A stretch of 64,000 bases of DNA. Origin: Pelagibacteraceae bacterium (GTDB lineage Bacteria > Pseudomonadota > Alphaproteobacteria > HIMB59). The translations under genes were made by a program, and so were the position numbers. Shown piece by piece: positions 1 to 10,426 of the stretch. How positions within the stretch are numbered: the stretch's first letter is position 1; each line of letters opens with the position of its first letter. The stretch spans positions 60,083 through 124,082 of the forward strand of contig BOYI01000004.1 in NCBI GenBank assembly GCA_019651435.1, in the 5' to 3' direction. A model generated the notes under the pieces. That model did not search any database. It saw nothing but the letters and a program-made list of their open reading frames with translations, and was not told the origin of the DNA.

Positions 1-48
1 ACATCTGGATTTTTAAAAATAGCTCTTGTAACTAAAAAACCAAGTTAA
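1..48 (+). CDS. tolR: TolR C-terminus (partial)
   Basis: Only the last 15 codons are in the window; the frame from base 1 ends in IALVTKKPS and a TAA at 46-48. The ending resembles the C-terminus of TolR/ExbD proteins, and the position directly before tolA supports this. TolR is an inner-membrane partner of TolQ that energises TolA with the proton gradient. The tolA GTG start follows the stop with no gap, suggesting translational coupling. Too little remains to prove identity, so the call rests mainly on gene order. Confidence 0.55.
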   Translation, partial: TSGFLKIALVTKKPS

Positions 49-1100
49 GTGAGCACAATCTCTCTTTATAATCCTTTTCGCAGATTATTTTTATTTTTTG
101 AGGACTTTTCATATAGAAAAGGTGATCTTTTTTTTCAGTTTTTATCTTTCTTAATCCATCTTTTGATACTAATTCCAATGATTAATTTCACTTTTCAAAA
201 AGAAGTGAGTGATATTCCAATGATATTACCTGTTGAAATGTTCATTGTAGAGGAAGAAACAGCTGCGCCTGAGTTTCAAGAGGAGGTCAATGAAATAATC
301 CCAACTTTACAAGAGGAAGTGATCGAAGAAGTAATAGAAGTTGAAAAGGCTCCTGAAATAACCGAACCAGTTGTAGAAGAAACTTTGCCCGAGGTATCTG
401 AGCCTGAACCACCAGTAAAAGAGATAGTTTCTGAAATAGTAGAACCTGAAATAAGTGAGGTTGAGGAAATACTGTTAGATAATTCTTCTGATCAGGCAAA
501 TGAATTCGTAATTGAAGAAGTTCCTGAAGAAAAAATTAAAGAACCAGAGGAGGTTGCTCCAGCGCCTATTGAAAATGACTTTGAAATACAGTTAAAGAAA
601 AAACCGGAACCAAAAGAAATTGAACAACCTTTTGATAATTTACAAATAGTAGTTAAGAAAAACCAAATAAAAAATCATTCAATGTTAGTACAGTTTTAAA
701 AGATTTAGAAAATGTCGATCAAGATTTTAAAAAAGTACAAGAAGAAACAGAAGTTAAACAAGAAGAGGTCTTTACAGAAAAAGTTGCTGCAACTATGACT
801 ATTTCATGAAATTGATCTTTAAGACAACAGCTTCATCTTGTCTAAATTAAATGTTGGTGTGCTAATCCTAAAGAATTAAACCAGTTATTTTCATTGAGGT
901 AAATCCAGACAGAACTGTAAAGAGTAGCGAAAGTAGTGAATCAAGAAAGATTGATTGATCCATCTTTTAGAACAGCGGCAGAGGCTGCAATGAGAGCGGT
1001 TAACAACCCTGATTGTAGTCCCTTACTTCTTCCAGAAGATAAATATGATTTGTGGAAAGAAATCAATTTTACTTTTGATTTCAGCTGGATGTTTGATTAA
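49..1100 (+). CDS. tolA: TolA, Tol-Pal envelope protein (frameshifted)
   Basis: TolA links the inner-membrane TolQR motor to TolB and Pal at the outer membrane during constriction. A GTG start gives an N-terminal segment with one hydrophobic helix (about residues 29-46, LSFLIHLLILIPM), then a long Glu/Pro/Val-rich periplasmic stretch. The open frame stops at 699, but other frames continue with a TolA C-terminal domain: a Cys-Trp pair near 840, then FRTAAEAAMRAV near 970 and a final Trp-Lys-Glu-Ile plus Phe-Asp-Phe ending at 1100. At least three frame changes are needed (near 665, 810 and 840-930). Because both ends match the family, sequence error is more likely than decay. Upstream tolR and downstream tolB complete the operon context. 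Confidence 0.8.
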
Positions 1101-1154
1101 TAAATAATTAATATATCCACCCTATTAGTATGTTATTATTCAACTGGAAATATA

Positions 1155-2465
1155 ATGTTTAAATATTTAATTATTTTTATATTTTTCGCTCTCAAATCTC
1201 ATGGAGCTCTAGAAGTTACTATTGCTCAAGGTAAAGTAGAACCAACGCCTATAGCCATAACACAGGTTTTTGGAGAAGATGCAGATACGTCTAGATATGG
1301 CAACACTATTAGACAAATAATTTCTAATAATCTTACTAACTCAGGACTTTTTTATACTGTAAATGAGGACTTATATATCCAATCGGATAACCTTGTAGAA
1401 AAAGTTCCTAGATTTGAAGATTGGAAGTTAATTAAAGCACAATTTTTATTAAGTGCGGATGTTACCAAAACTGACAAAGGTATTCGCTAAGAATGAGGTT
1501 GTATGATGTTTTTAATGCTAAAGAGATTGAAAAGTTACAGCTTACTATTCCTGATGAAGGATTGATTAGAAGAGTAGGCCACACTGTAGTGATATTGTTT
1601 ATGAAAGGATCACTGGTGAAACGGTTATTTGATACAGAATAGTTTATGTTCTGAAGTAGGGCCTTTAGATCAAAGAATTAAAAGATTAGCATCATGGATC
1701 AAGATGGACATCTTGATAGTCATCAATTTTTAACTGATGGAAAAAACCTAGTTCTCACCCCAAGGTTTGCACCTAATAATCAAACTATTACATATATGGA
1801 ATACAAAAACAATCTTCCAAGAGTTTATATTTATGATTTAAAAAACTGGTGAAAGAGAAATCGTTGGTGATTTTCCTGGTATGACCTTTGCTCCACGTTT
1901 TTCACCTGATAGCAAAAGTGTTGTAATGTCTTTTTCAGACTCAAAGACAGCAAATTCAGAAATTTATTCTATGGATCTAAATACTAGATCCATAACAAGG
2001 CTTACTAATGACTCAGGAATAGACACTTCACCATCTTATTCACCAGATGGAGAGAAAATAGTTTTTAACTCTGATCGTAGTGGTAGCCCGCAGCTTTATA
2101 TTATGGATAAAGATGGAAGCAATATTAAAAGGATTTCAAAAGGTAAAGGTGTTTATGGAAATCCAGTTTGGTCTCCAAGAGGAGATTTAATAGCTTTTGT
2201 TAAAAATAGAAAACCAAATTTTTATATAGGTGTCATGGATACGAATGGAGATAATGAGAGAATTATTGTTCAAGACTTTGCACTAGAATCACCAGCATGG
2301 TCGCCTAATGGAAGATATTTAATTTTTTATCGTCAGCAAAAATCAAATTTGGATGGAACCGGTGGTGAAACTACTATCCATTTTATTGATATAACAGGCT
2401 ATAATGAGAGAATCATTCCAACCCCGCGAGATGGAAGTGACCCAGCCTGGTCACCACTTTTATAA
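1155..2465 (+). CDS. tolB: TolB periplasmic beta-propeller (frameshifted)
   Basis: TolB is the periplasmic protein that binds Pal and TolA. The N-terminus begins with a short Sec-type signal ([17 protein letters not shown]) and the TolB amino-terminal domain, with [18 protein letters not shown]. The frame breaks near 1487; pieces of two other frames between 1490 and 1880 restore the missing part (RRV..., [33 protein letters not shown]). From 1881 the frame is open and holds repeated PD40 propeller motifs of the type SPDSK..., SPDGEKIVF and [10 protein letters not shown]. Ending at 2465, the gene has the family's usual length of about 435 residues. Between tolA and pal it is in its canonical position. 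Confidence 0.87.
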
Positions 2466-2596
2466 ATAAATTACTAAATTAGCTAATTTTCTAAACTTAA
2501 ATTGGGTAATTATTAACAAATATTAACTTGATTTCCCAGAAATTCAGTGTTTATGTATCACAACTATAGTTAAAATATATTTACGCGGAGATAATA

Positions 2597-3091
2597 ATGT
2601 TAAAAAAATTACTACTTTTAGTTGTAACTGGCTTTTTCCTAGCTTCATGTGCGGCTACAAATACCCAACAAGGTGGAGACGTAGATGCTGCTTCTTCCAG
2701 CACTAGCTCTGGATCAGATAGTAGTATTACTGCAGGAACCCAAGAAGATTTAATCGTAAATGTTGGCGATAGAGTATTCTTTGAGTTTGATAGCTCAGAA
2801 TTGACTGTTGATGCTCAAGCTACGCTTGATGCTCAAGCTGCTTGGTTAATGCAATACGCTGATACTAATATAACAATTGAAGGTCACGCAGATGAGCGTG
2901 GAACTAGAGAATACAACTTAGCTCTTGGAGATAAAAGAGCTTTTGCTGTCTATTCTTATTTAGCTCAAGCTGGAATTGATACTAATAGAATGGAATATAT
3001 CAGCTGGGGTAAAGAAAGACCTGAAGTTGTTGGATCAGATGAAACAGCTTACAGTCAAAATAGACGTGGCGTTACTACAGTAACCAACTAA
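2597..3091 (+). CDS. pal: Pal, peptidoglycan-associated lipoprotein
   Basis: Pal is an outer-membrane lipoprotein that holds the outer membrane to peptidoglycan. The 164-residue protein starts with a lipoprotein signal ending in the lipobox LASC (Cys at about residue 18), then a Ser/Thr-rich linker, then an OmpA-like domain with FFEFDSSELT and the peptidoglycan-binding NITIEGHADERGTREYN block. The gene is intact. GCGGAG eight bases before the ATG is a plausible ribosome site. It follows tolB by 131 bases, so it may have its own promoter, and precedes cpoB after a hairpin. Confidence 0.95.
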   Translation: MLKKLLLLVVTGFFLASCAATNTQQGGDVDAASSSTSSGSDSSITAGTQEDLIVNVGDRVFFEFDSSELTVDAQATLDAQAAWLMQYADTNITIEGHADERGTREYNLALGDKRAFAVYSYLAQAGIDTNRMEYISWGKERPEVVGSDETAYSQNRRGVTTVTN

Positions 3092-3106
3092 CTTAAATTT
3101 CTTTAA

Positions 3107-3128
3107 GGTGCCCAGTATATTGGGCACC
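3107..3128 (+). terminator. Hairpin between pal and cpoB
   Basis: A perfect 8-bp inverted repeat, GGTGCCCA and TGGGCACC, with a 6-base loop lies 16 bases after the pal stop. It is the most GC-rich intergenic structure in this region. No T-run follows, only AAAATCTAAAAATG into cpoB, so a stabilising or attenuating mRNA element for the abundant pal message is as likely as a true terminator. Confidence 0.5.
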
Positions 3129-3139
3129 AAAATCTAAAA

Positions 3140-4159
3140 ATGTTTTTTGTTAAAATTATTTTTTCAACATTTTTTATTTTTTTAAGCTCATATTCTTTCT
3201 CACAAAATCACAATAAAATTGAAGTTGAAATTGAAAGAGTCAAAAAAGACATAATCGATTTACAAAAATTTGTTTACCAAAACAATTCTCCCGATACTGT
3301 TGACTCGACTAATCAAGATTTAGAGAAAATAAATAATCAAATACAGCTCTTGCTAGAAAAATTTGATTCTTTTGAAAAGCAAATTAAAGATATGAAAGAT
3401 GATATAGCAAATTTATACCAACTTTATACATCTCCACAATTTGATCAAAATAAATCAATTTCATCTTCTAATGAATTAACTATAGATGAAAGCTCCTCCA
3501 ACATAGTTACAGAAAAATCAAATGATACTGATCAATTAGAGGAATTTGAAATTACCAATTCTGATATTCAAAATGAAAATATATCAGAAGTAAAAGAGGA
3601 TTTGCCTGAACAAACTTTAGGTAAGCTCTCAATATCTAGTTTAGAGGAACAAGAAATCATAAACTTAGAACCGAGTGAAGAGGGCCTTGCTACATTGTCC
3701 GAATTAGAAGTTTTACTTGAGGAAAAAGAAATTGAGCTTAACAAGCCCAAAATTAATGTAGAAGTACAATTACAACTAGCAAAACAAAGCTTAGCAAGTT
3801 TAGAAAATCAAAAAGCTATTGAGAGTTTATTGTTAATTATTGACTCTGACTCAGATAACAAGGAGATGCTATCAGAGGCATACTACCTTTTAGGTAGAAC
3901 AAACTTTATCGAAAACAACATAATAGAATCAGTTAAGTATTTTGGTATTCGTCATCGAGATTTTTCTGAAATAAATAGGTTCAAAGCTGAAAATTACTTC
4001 TGGCTTGGAAGGTCTTTATTTGGAATAGGTGATCAAGAAAATGGATGTTTAATTATGGAGGATATTATTTTTTCTGATGAATACCTAAATAACCCAGAAG
4101 TTATTGAAGACTCTAAAGCTCTTCAAGCTGAGCAAGAGTGCGGTCTGATTATTAATTAA
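3140..4159 (+). CDS. cpoB: CpoB/YbgF-like Tol-Pal accessory protein
   Basis: CpoB (YbgF) is a periplasmic protein that coordinates peptidoglycan synthesis with Tol-Pal driven constriction. The 339-residue protein has an N-terminal secretory signal (VKIIFSTFFIFLSSYSFS), a coiled-coil-like region (about residues 24-95, with LEKINNQIQLLLEKFDSFEKQI), a long acidic Ser/Glu/Asn-rich linker, and a C-terminal TPR-like region from about residue 205 (LAKQSLASLENQKAIESLL, then YYLLGRTNFIENN and YFWLGRSLFGIGD). The domain order and position after pal identify it. The acidic linker is longer than I expect for the family. Confidence 0.85.
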   Translation: MFFVKIIFSTFFIFLSSYSFSQNHNKIEVEIERVKKDIIDLQKFVYQNNSPDTVDSTNQDLEKINNQIQLLLEKFDSFEKQIKDMKDDIANLYQLYTSPQFDQNKSISSSNELTIDESSSNIVTEKSNDTDQLEEFEITNSDIQNENISEVKEDLPEQTLGKLSISSLEEQEIINLEPSEEGLATLSELEVLLEEKEIELNKPKINVEVQLQLAKQSLASLENQKAIESLLLIIDSDSDNKEMLSEAYYLLGRTNFIENNIIESVKYFGIRHRDFSEINRFKAENYFWLGRSLFGIGDQENGCLIMEDIIFSDEYLNNPEVIEDSKALQAEQECGLIIN

Positions 4160-4160
4160 A

Positions 4161-5111
4161 TTGCCACTTAACCAAAATCAATTTTTAAAATATCTTCAAA
4201 AAAATTTTTCGCCTAAACATAAAATCTTAATTTCTATTTCATGTGGTATAGACAGTACTGTTTTATACGACTTAATTATTAAATCTCAATTCTTTGATCT
4301 GAAAAATATTTTTTATATTTTTTTTGACCATCAAAAAAGAGTTGAGGGAAAATATGAAATTGAAAAATTTATAAATTATTATGGAGTTAATAAAAAAAAT
4401 ACTTTCATAAAAAAATTAAAATTAGGAAAAAATGAAACTTCTTTTCAAAATAAAGCTCGCACCGCTAGGTATCAATATATTATAAAATTATCCAAGCTTC
4501 TTGGTACTGACGAAGTCTTTCTTGGACATCATTTAGATGATTTTAAAGAAAGTTATTTTCTCCGAAAGATACAGTCCTCTAATGCTTTAGGACTTTCAAA
4601 TATTTTTAATGAAAAATTTGATAAATTAAATATTCATAGGCCCCTTGTCACTTATACAAAAAAACAAATCAAAGTTTATGCAAGAAAAAATAACTTAATA
4701 TGGTTTGAGGATCGTAGTAATTTTGAGTTAGACTATACCAGAAATAAAGTTCGATCTTATCTTATATCAAATCCTAAAATTTCTAAATCTATTGAAAAAG
4801 ATTTGAAAAATTATCAAGACTTAGAATATTTGATGAATTTTTATTCTTCTTATTTTGAAAGATTATCTAAAAAAAGATTTGAGATTAAAGCACAAGAGTT
4901 TAAGCGCCTCAATAAAACTCTTCAAACGATTGCTGTACAGTCTTTATATTACAGTTTGAGATTTAACTTAAAAAAACAGCCTAGAAATGAAAATATTATG
5001 AATTTTATTGAGGTTGTATCAGGTTTTAATCATAATATAAGATTAAAAAGATCTGTTTTTGGAGGAAAAATAGGTTTTTTTGGAAAAAAATTATGTTTAA
5101 ATCTTACATAG
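4161..5111 (+). CDS. tilS: tRNA(Ile)-lysidine synthase
   Basis: TilS adds lysine to C34 of the CAU-anticodon tRNA-Ile so that it reads AUA. The 316-residue product is a PP-loop ATPase of the TilS type: an N-terminal nucleotide loop near residue 30 (ISISCGIDSTVL), LGHHLDDFKE around residue 120, and RSNFELDYTRNKVR near 190. The usual PP-loop is SGGxDS; here the first Gly is Cys (codon TGT). A TTG start is used, one base after the cpoB stop. It is shorter than E. coli TilS, consistent with loss of the C-terminal domain as in many small genomes. The tilS-ftsH order is widely conserved. Confidence 0.88.
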   Translation: MPLNQNQFLKYLQKNFSPKHKILISISCGIDSTVLYDLIIKSQFFDLKNIFYIFFDHQKRVEGKYEIEKFINYYGVNKKNTFIKKLKLGKNETSFQNKARTARYQYIIKLSKLLGTDEVFLGHHLDDFKESYFLRKIQSSNALGLSNIFNEKFDKLNIHRPLVTYTKKQIKVYARKNNLIWFEDRSNFELDYTRNKVRSYLISNPKISKSIEKDLKNYQDLEYLMNFYSSYFERLSKKRFEIKAQEFKRLNKTLQTIAVQSLYYSLRFNLKKQPRNENIMNFIEVVSGFNHNIRLKRSVFGGKIGFFGKKLCLNLT

Positions 5112-5159
5112 GGGTTTAAACGTAAGTAAAGTTAACTATATATAAAGTAACAATAATTT

Positions 5160-7091
5160 ATGAAAAATTTCTCAAAAAACATATTTGTTTGGATAATTAT
5201 AAGCTTAATACTTTTGGGTTTATTTAACGTTTTCAAAAACTCACAAAGAGATTACTCATCAGTAACCTATACTTACTCAACTTTGCTCGATAAAGCTGAA
5301 AATGGTGAAATTAAGTCGGTTGAAATTCAAGGTAATAATATTTATGGACAAACTATGGATGGTATTGATTTTTCTACTTATGCCCCAAGAGATCCTAATT
5401 TAATTGAAACTCTTAATGAAAATAATGTAGCCATTAATGCAAAGCCTGAACAATCAGGGATGCATCCACTACTTAGTATTTTTGTATCTTGGTTTCCAAT
5501 GTTGCTTTTAATAGGTGTATGGATATTTTTTATGCGTCAAATGCAATCTGGAAAAGGGGGTGGTGCCCTAGGTTTTGGTCGATCAAAAGCAAAACTTTTA
5601 AATGAAAATAAGATCAGAGTGACTTTCAATGATGTTGCTGGAATAGATGAGGCAAAACAAGAATTAGAAGAAGTTGTTTCATTTTTGAAAGACCCACACA
5701 AGTTTCAAAGATTAGGTGCTAAAATTCCTAAAGGTGCTCTTCTTGTTGGCCCCCCAGGTACAGGTAAAACACTTTTAGCCAGAGCTATTGCTGGTGAGGC
5801 TGGTGTACCTTTCTTCTCTATCTCAGGTTCTGATTTTGTTGAAATGTTTGTAGGTGTTGGTGCAAGTCGAGTAAGAGATATGTTTGAACAAGGTAAAAAA
5901 AATGCGCCTTGTATAATTTTTATTGATGAAATAGATGCTGTTGGAAGGCATCGCGGAGCAGGCTTAGGTGGAGGAAACGATGAACGTGAACAAACACTAA
6001 ATCAACTCCTTGTAGAAATGGATGGTTTTGAAGCTAATGAAGGCGTTATAATTGTTGCAGCAACCAATAGACCAGATGTTTTAGACCCGGCACTTTTAAG
6101 ACCAGGAAGATTTGATAGACAGGTTGTTGTTCCTGCTCCAGACATTATCGGTCGAGACAAAATTTTAAAAGTTCATACCAAGAAAATTAAAATGGATAAA
6201 TCAGTTAAAACAATTGCTATTGCAAGATCTACCCCTGGATTTTCAGGTGCTGATTTGGCGAACATTGTTAATGAAGCAGCTTTAATAGCAGCAAGAAAAA
6301 ATAAGAAAATTGTAACTATGGATGATTTTGAAGATGCCAAAGATAAAGTTATGCTTGGTACTCAAAATAAATCCAAAATTATTTCTGACTCTGAAAAAGA
6401 AGTTATAGCCTACCATGAAGCTGGACATGCTTTGGCAAATTTACACTGTAAACACGCAGATCCCATATATAAATCTTCCATTATACCAACTGGTCGAGCT
6501 TTAGGTTTTGTGATGAGCGTCCCAGAACAAGATAAAGTTATTCACCGTAAAGATGAATATCTTGATAAACTTGTGGTAACGGTAGCTGCCCGCATAGCTG
6601 AAGAACTAATATTTGGACCAGAAAAAATTGGCTCAGGCGCAGCAGGTGATATTCAACAAGTAACTAATTTAGCAAGAGCAATGGTTACCCAAATGGGTTA
6701 CAGTGAAAAGCTAGGAAGAGTTCGTTACACTGGTAATGAGCAGGAAGTATTTTTAGGCCACTCTGTGACTCAGTCTAAAAATATTTCAGAAGAAACTGCA
6801 CGCATTATAGATCAAGAAGTAATCCGTTTAGTTCAAGAAGCTGAAACTAAGGCTAGAAAAATTCTAACTGAAAATATGAAAGATCTTCATGTAATTGCTA
6901 AAGGTCTGCTCGAATATGAAACTTTAACAGGTGATGAAATTAAAAATCTGTTAAAAGGCATTAAACCTAAAAGAGATGATGATTTGTCTGATGATGCGGA
7001 TAAACCTTCAGATGATGCTCAAAAAAGCCCTTCCAACAAAGGCCCTTTACCTTCTTTTACAAAAGATCAAAATTTTCCACTTCCAAATTAA
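5160..7091 (+). CDS. ftsH: ATP-dependent zinc metalloprotease FtsH
   Basis: FtsH is the membrane-anchored AAA+ protease that degrades misfolded membrane proteins and regulators such as sigma-32 and LpxC in model bacteria. The 643-residue protein shows two membrane segments (about 8-25 and 101-124), a Walker A GPPGTGKT at 197-204, Walker B IIFIDEID, an SRH region with [19 protein letters not shown], and the zinc site HEAGH at 419-423. The C-terminus is Asp/Ser/Pro-rich and low in complexity. The frame is intact. rpoH and lpxC, genes for two known FtsH substrates, lie elsewhere in the same window. Confidence 0.98.
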   Translation: MKNFSKNIFVWIIISLILLGLFNVFKNSQRDYSSVTYTYSTLLDKAENGEIKSVEIQGNNIYGQTMDGIDFSTYAPRDPNLIETLNENNVAINAKPEQSGMHPLLSIFVSWFPMLLLIGVWIFFMRQMQSGKGGGALGFGRSKAKLLNENKIRVTFNDVAGIDEAKQELEEVVSFLKDPHKFQRLGAKIPKGALLVGPPGTGKTLLARAIAGEAGVPFFSISGSDFVEMFVGVGASRVRDMFEQGKKNAPCIIFIDEIDAVGRHRGAGLGGGNDEREQTLNQLLVEMDGFEANEGVIIVAATNRPDVLDPALLRPGRFDRQVVVPAPDIIGRDKILKVHTKKIKMDKSVKTIAIARSTPGFSGADLANIVNEAALIAARKNKKIVTMDDFEDAKDKVMLGTQNKSKIISDSEKEVIAYHEAGHALANLHCKHADPIYKSSIIPTGRALGFVMSVPEQDKVIHRKDEYLDKLVVTVAARIAEELIFGPEKIGSGAAGDIQQVTNLARAMVTQMGYSEKLGRVRYTGNEQEVFLGHSVTQSKNISEETARIIDQEVIRLVQEAETKARKILTENMKDLHVIAKGLLEYETLTGDEIKNLLKGIKPKRDDDLSDDADKPSDDAQKSPSNKGPLPSFTKDQNFPLPN

Positions 7092-7118
7092 AGCTATTTC
7101 AAATAAGAAATTATCTTT

Positions 7119-8474
7119 ATGAGATTATTTGGAACAGATGGTATTCGCGGTGAGGTAGGTAAGTATCCACTAACTGCAGAGAATATTTTAAAGCTAGCTA
7201 AGGCTGCTTCACTTGTCCTTAAAAAGAAAAATTCAATATCTAGAGTTGTCATTAAATAAAGATACTCGTTTATCCGGTTATATTTTTGAACCAGCACTTA
7301 CTGCAGGTTTTATTTCAATGGGAGTAAATGTAGTTTTAGTGGGACCACTGCCAACACCAGCTCTAACCATACTAAGTAAGTCTTTGAGAGCAGACTTTTC
7401 TGTGATGATCACGGCTTCACACAACCCCTATCAAGATAATGGTTTAAAATTTTTTTCAAGTATTGGTTATAAAATTACAGCTGAAGAAGAAAAAGAAAAA
7501 TAGAGGATTACTTTTTTAATTATGATTTTGATAATTTTAAAATAAAACCGTCTAATTACGGTAAAGCAGTCAGACTTAAAGATGCTATAGGAAGATACTC
7601 TGAGGCACTTAAACAAAATACATTTAAAAATTTAGATTATACAAAATTAAAAGTTGTTTTAGATTGTGCTAATGGTGCAGCCTATAAAGTTGCACCTGAG
7701 GTATTATTTGAAATAGGTGTAGAGTTAGACACCTTAGGTGATAAGCCCAATGGTATTAATATTAATGAAAAATGTGGTTCTTTATTCCCCGAGAGAGCCT
7801 CTAAGCTTGTTAAGAAAAGAAAATCAGATGTGGGTATATGTCTAGATGGAGATGGGGATAGACTTATAATTATTGATGAAAAGGGTGAAACTATTTTTGG
7901 AGAAGAACTAATATTCATTCTAGCTAAATTTTATTTAAAAAATAAAATTATTAAAAAAGGATCTACTATTGTCACCAATGAGATTGCTAATTTTGGCCTT
8001 GATGTATCTTTAAAGAAAATAGGATTAAAACTTAAAAGGGTTAAGGTAGGTGATAAAAATATTTTACAAGAGATACGAAACAATGGTCACTATTTTGGTG
8101 GAGAACCCTCAGGTCATTTTATTTTTAAAGATGATACTTTGATAGGTGATGGTATGTCTACAGCATTACGTGTTTTAACTATTATGTTGAAAGAAAATAA
8201 AAAGCTTTCAGAATTAAAGAAAGGTCTCGACTTGCTGAAGGTAGTTGAAATTAATCAAAGAATTGATCGTGAAAAGTTTTTCCAAAATGAAGCCAAGATT
8301 TATAGAGATTTAAACTCTCTTTTAAAATCCAAAAACTTATTTTTTGTAATTCGTCCTTCTGGCACAGAGCCTTTGTTGAGAGTAAACTTGCAATATCAGC
8401 CAAGAAATATAAAAGTATCAGATCTAAGAAAATTACAGAAAAATATAATAGAAATTATTACAAATGCTTGTTAG
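7119..8474 (+). CDS. glmM: Phosphoglucosamine mutase (frameshifted)
   Basis: GlmM converts glucosamine-6-phosphate to glucosamine-1-phosphate on the way to UDP-GlcNAc. The start ATG at 7119 begins [16 protein letters not shown], typical of the family. Frame breaks near 7250 and 7500 split it into three pieces. The middle piece holds the catalytic serine loop [11 protein letters not shown]. The last holds the metal loop DGDGDR near 7848, GGEPSGHF near 8098, and the phosphate-binding [11 protein letters not shown] near 8350. All family landmarks are present in order, so sequence errors are the likely cause. It works with GlmS and GlmU encoded near 36-39 kb. Confidence 0.92.
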
Positions 8475-9171
8475 CTCTTTTGACACTAAATACTCTCAGA
8501 CAGCTACCAAATATGAATATTTAGATAATAACTTTACAAATTTAATAAGTAAGGATCGAAGGTTTTCACGCATTTTTACATCAGTTATTGAAAATCAAAA
8601 ATTAGATTTATCTTCAGATATAGTTCTTCGCTCAGATATGACTGGTCAAGTTATAAATACAATTTTAACTCATGACTTCAAATCTGAACATTTTTTATAC
8701 TATATGGGAGACGTATTTAAGCCGGATCTCGTTAATAAAAGCATCAAACAATATCGTCAACATGGTTTAGAGATTATTAATCGACCTAAGATGGAGTCGT
8801 TTATTGAAGTAATTAAGGTGCTAGATAAACTTTTAAGAAAAATTCTTAAAAATAATTTTATCTATATTTTTACTGATCCTAAGATCAATAGTAAATCTAA
8901 CTTTGTTTTTAACTCAACAACTCCTCTCAATAATAAAATAAAAGCTTATACTAATGCATTTTCTAAAGTAGTTAGATCTCCTTATGAGTTGAATCTTGAA
9001 AAAAATTTTTTCTCAAAAGATTATCATCAAGATATTTTCTTTTATGTTTACTCCAATAAATCAAAAAAAATCTTAGCCCAAGGTGGTGGTTATCATTATA
9101 AGCAAAATCAAAAAAAAATTGATGGTTTTGGTTTTTCTTGCAATGTCGATAACTTAGCGGAAATCATTTAA
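8464..9171 (+). CDS. hisZ: HisZ-like ATP phosphoribosyltransferase regulatory subunit
   Basis: HisZ is a catalytically inactive HisS-like protein needed by the short form of HisG for the first step of histidine synthesis. The 235-residue protein has class II synthetase-like landmarks: LRSDMTGQV around residue 57 (motif 2-like), KQYRQHGLEII, and AQGGGYHYK near 205. It is shorter than most HisZ proteins and has no anticodon-binding domain, which argues against a true HisS. It overlaps the glmM end by 11 bases and the purA ATG overlaps its stop. The hisZ-purA pairing is common in proteobacteria. No hisG is in the window. Confidence 0.68.
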   Translation: MLVSSFDTKYSQTATKYEYLDNNFTNLISKDRRFSRIFTSVIENQKLDLSSDIVLRSDMTGQVINTILTHDFKSEHFLYYMGDVFKPDLVNKSIKQYRQHGLEIINRPKMESFIEVIKVLDKLLRKILKNNFIYIFTDPKINSKSNFVFNSTTPLNNKIKAYTNAFSKVVRSPYELNLEKNFFSKDYHQDIFFYVYSNKSKKILAQGGGYHYKQNQKKIDGFGFSCNVDNLAEII

Positions 9172-10424
9172 TGAATAAGGCAGTTATTGGATTACAATGG
9201 GGTGATGAAGGAAAAGGTAAAATTGTAGATTTTTTATCTGAGAATTTTGACTTAGTTGCTCGTTATCAAGGTGGCAATAATGCAGGCCATACGGTGATAG
9301 TTGAAGATATTACTTACAAATTGAATTTAATTCCATCAGGTGTAATTAGAGGAAAAGTTTGTTTTCTTGGACAGGGCATAGTGCTTGATCCAGAACATTT
9401 CATAAAAGAATATGAGCAAATTTGTAAAAAAATTTCTAATCCAAAGATATATCTGTCTTCAAATATTCCTCTGATATTACCTTACCATAAACAATTAGAT
9501 AAAATTAACGAGTCTATCTTATCTGGAGAGGATAAAATTGGTACTACAGCTAAGGGCATAGGCCCTGCATATCAAGATAAAGTCGGAAGAAAAAGCATTA
9601 AATTATATGATCTTAAAAAGCTCGGATAAAGTTAGAGAAAAACTTGAAAATATTAAGAAATTCTATGATCCCGTTTTAAATGCATATCAAGAAGAACCTA
9701 TAAATATTGAGCAATACTTATCTATTCTTGATAGTTTTTATACAAAAGTTGGCACGCTAATTGTTGATAATAGTTACATAAAGAAGAATTTTAATCAAAA
9801 TAATATTCTGTTTGAGGGCGCTCAAGGTGCTTTGCTAGATTTAGATCATGGTTCTTATCCTTTTGTCACTTCCTCAAATACAATTTCCTCAAATATTATG
9901 ATTGGTTCCGGTTTACAAGTCGATTATCAGACAGTCGGTATTTTCAAAGCATACGCAACTAGAGTGGGAATGGTCCATTTCCCTCAGAACTTTTTGATGA
10001 AATTGGAGATTATATAGCTGAAACTGGTGTAGAGTTTGGAACAGTTACAAAAAGAAAAAGAAGATGTGGTTGGTTAGATTTAGTATCTTTAAAGTATAGC
10101 TGTCAGGTTAATCGAGTAAATGAGCTTTGTATCACTAAAATAGATGTATTGAACAACTTAAAAGAAATCAAAATTTGCAAAAGTTATCAAGGCCATTCTT
10201 TTGAAGAAATAAATTTTAATGACAGCGACTCTTTAAAATCACTATCGTTAATTAAAGATGATTTTGAAGTATTTGAGTCCTGGGGGGATATCAGTGAAGT
10301 TAAAAACTTTGACTCAATGCCTCAATCTTTAAAACTTTATATTCAATTCATAGAGGAATACTTAGAAATACCAATTAAGATTATCTCTTTAGGTCCCGAA
10401 AGAAACCAAACAATTATTCGATAA
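9171..10424 (+). CDS. purA: Adenylosuccinate synthetase (frameshifted)
   Basis: PurA joins IMP and aspartate using GTP, the first step to AMP. The N-terminus carries the family loop [18 protein letters not shown] and GGNNAGHTV. Three open segments (9171-9629, 9607-10017, about 10005-10424) give one protein of about 418 residues if frames are corrected near 9625 and 9990. Later blocks include [22 protein letters not shown] and [15 protein letters not shown]. The C-terminus ends [11 protein letters not shown], which fits the family ending. Its partner PurB is encoded at 53-54 kb. Confidence 0.93.
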
Positions 10425-10426
10425 AA

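Noticed and set aside
49..1100. tolA as a true pseudogene
   Set aside because: Its C-terminal domain is still well conserved and the rest of the Tol-Pal system is present; errors explain the breaks better.
9607..10017. Apparent separate small genes inside purA, and similar pieces in other split genes
   Set aside because: Each piece continues the same conserved protein across a one-base frame change, so they are parts of one gene, not duplicated or fused genes.
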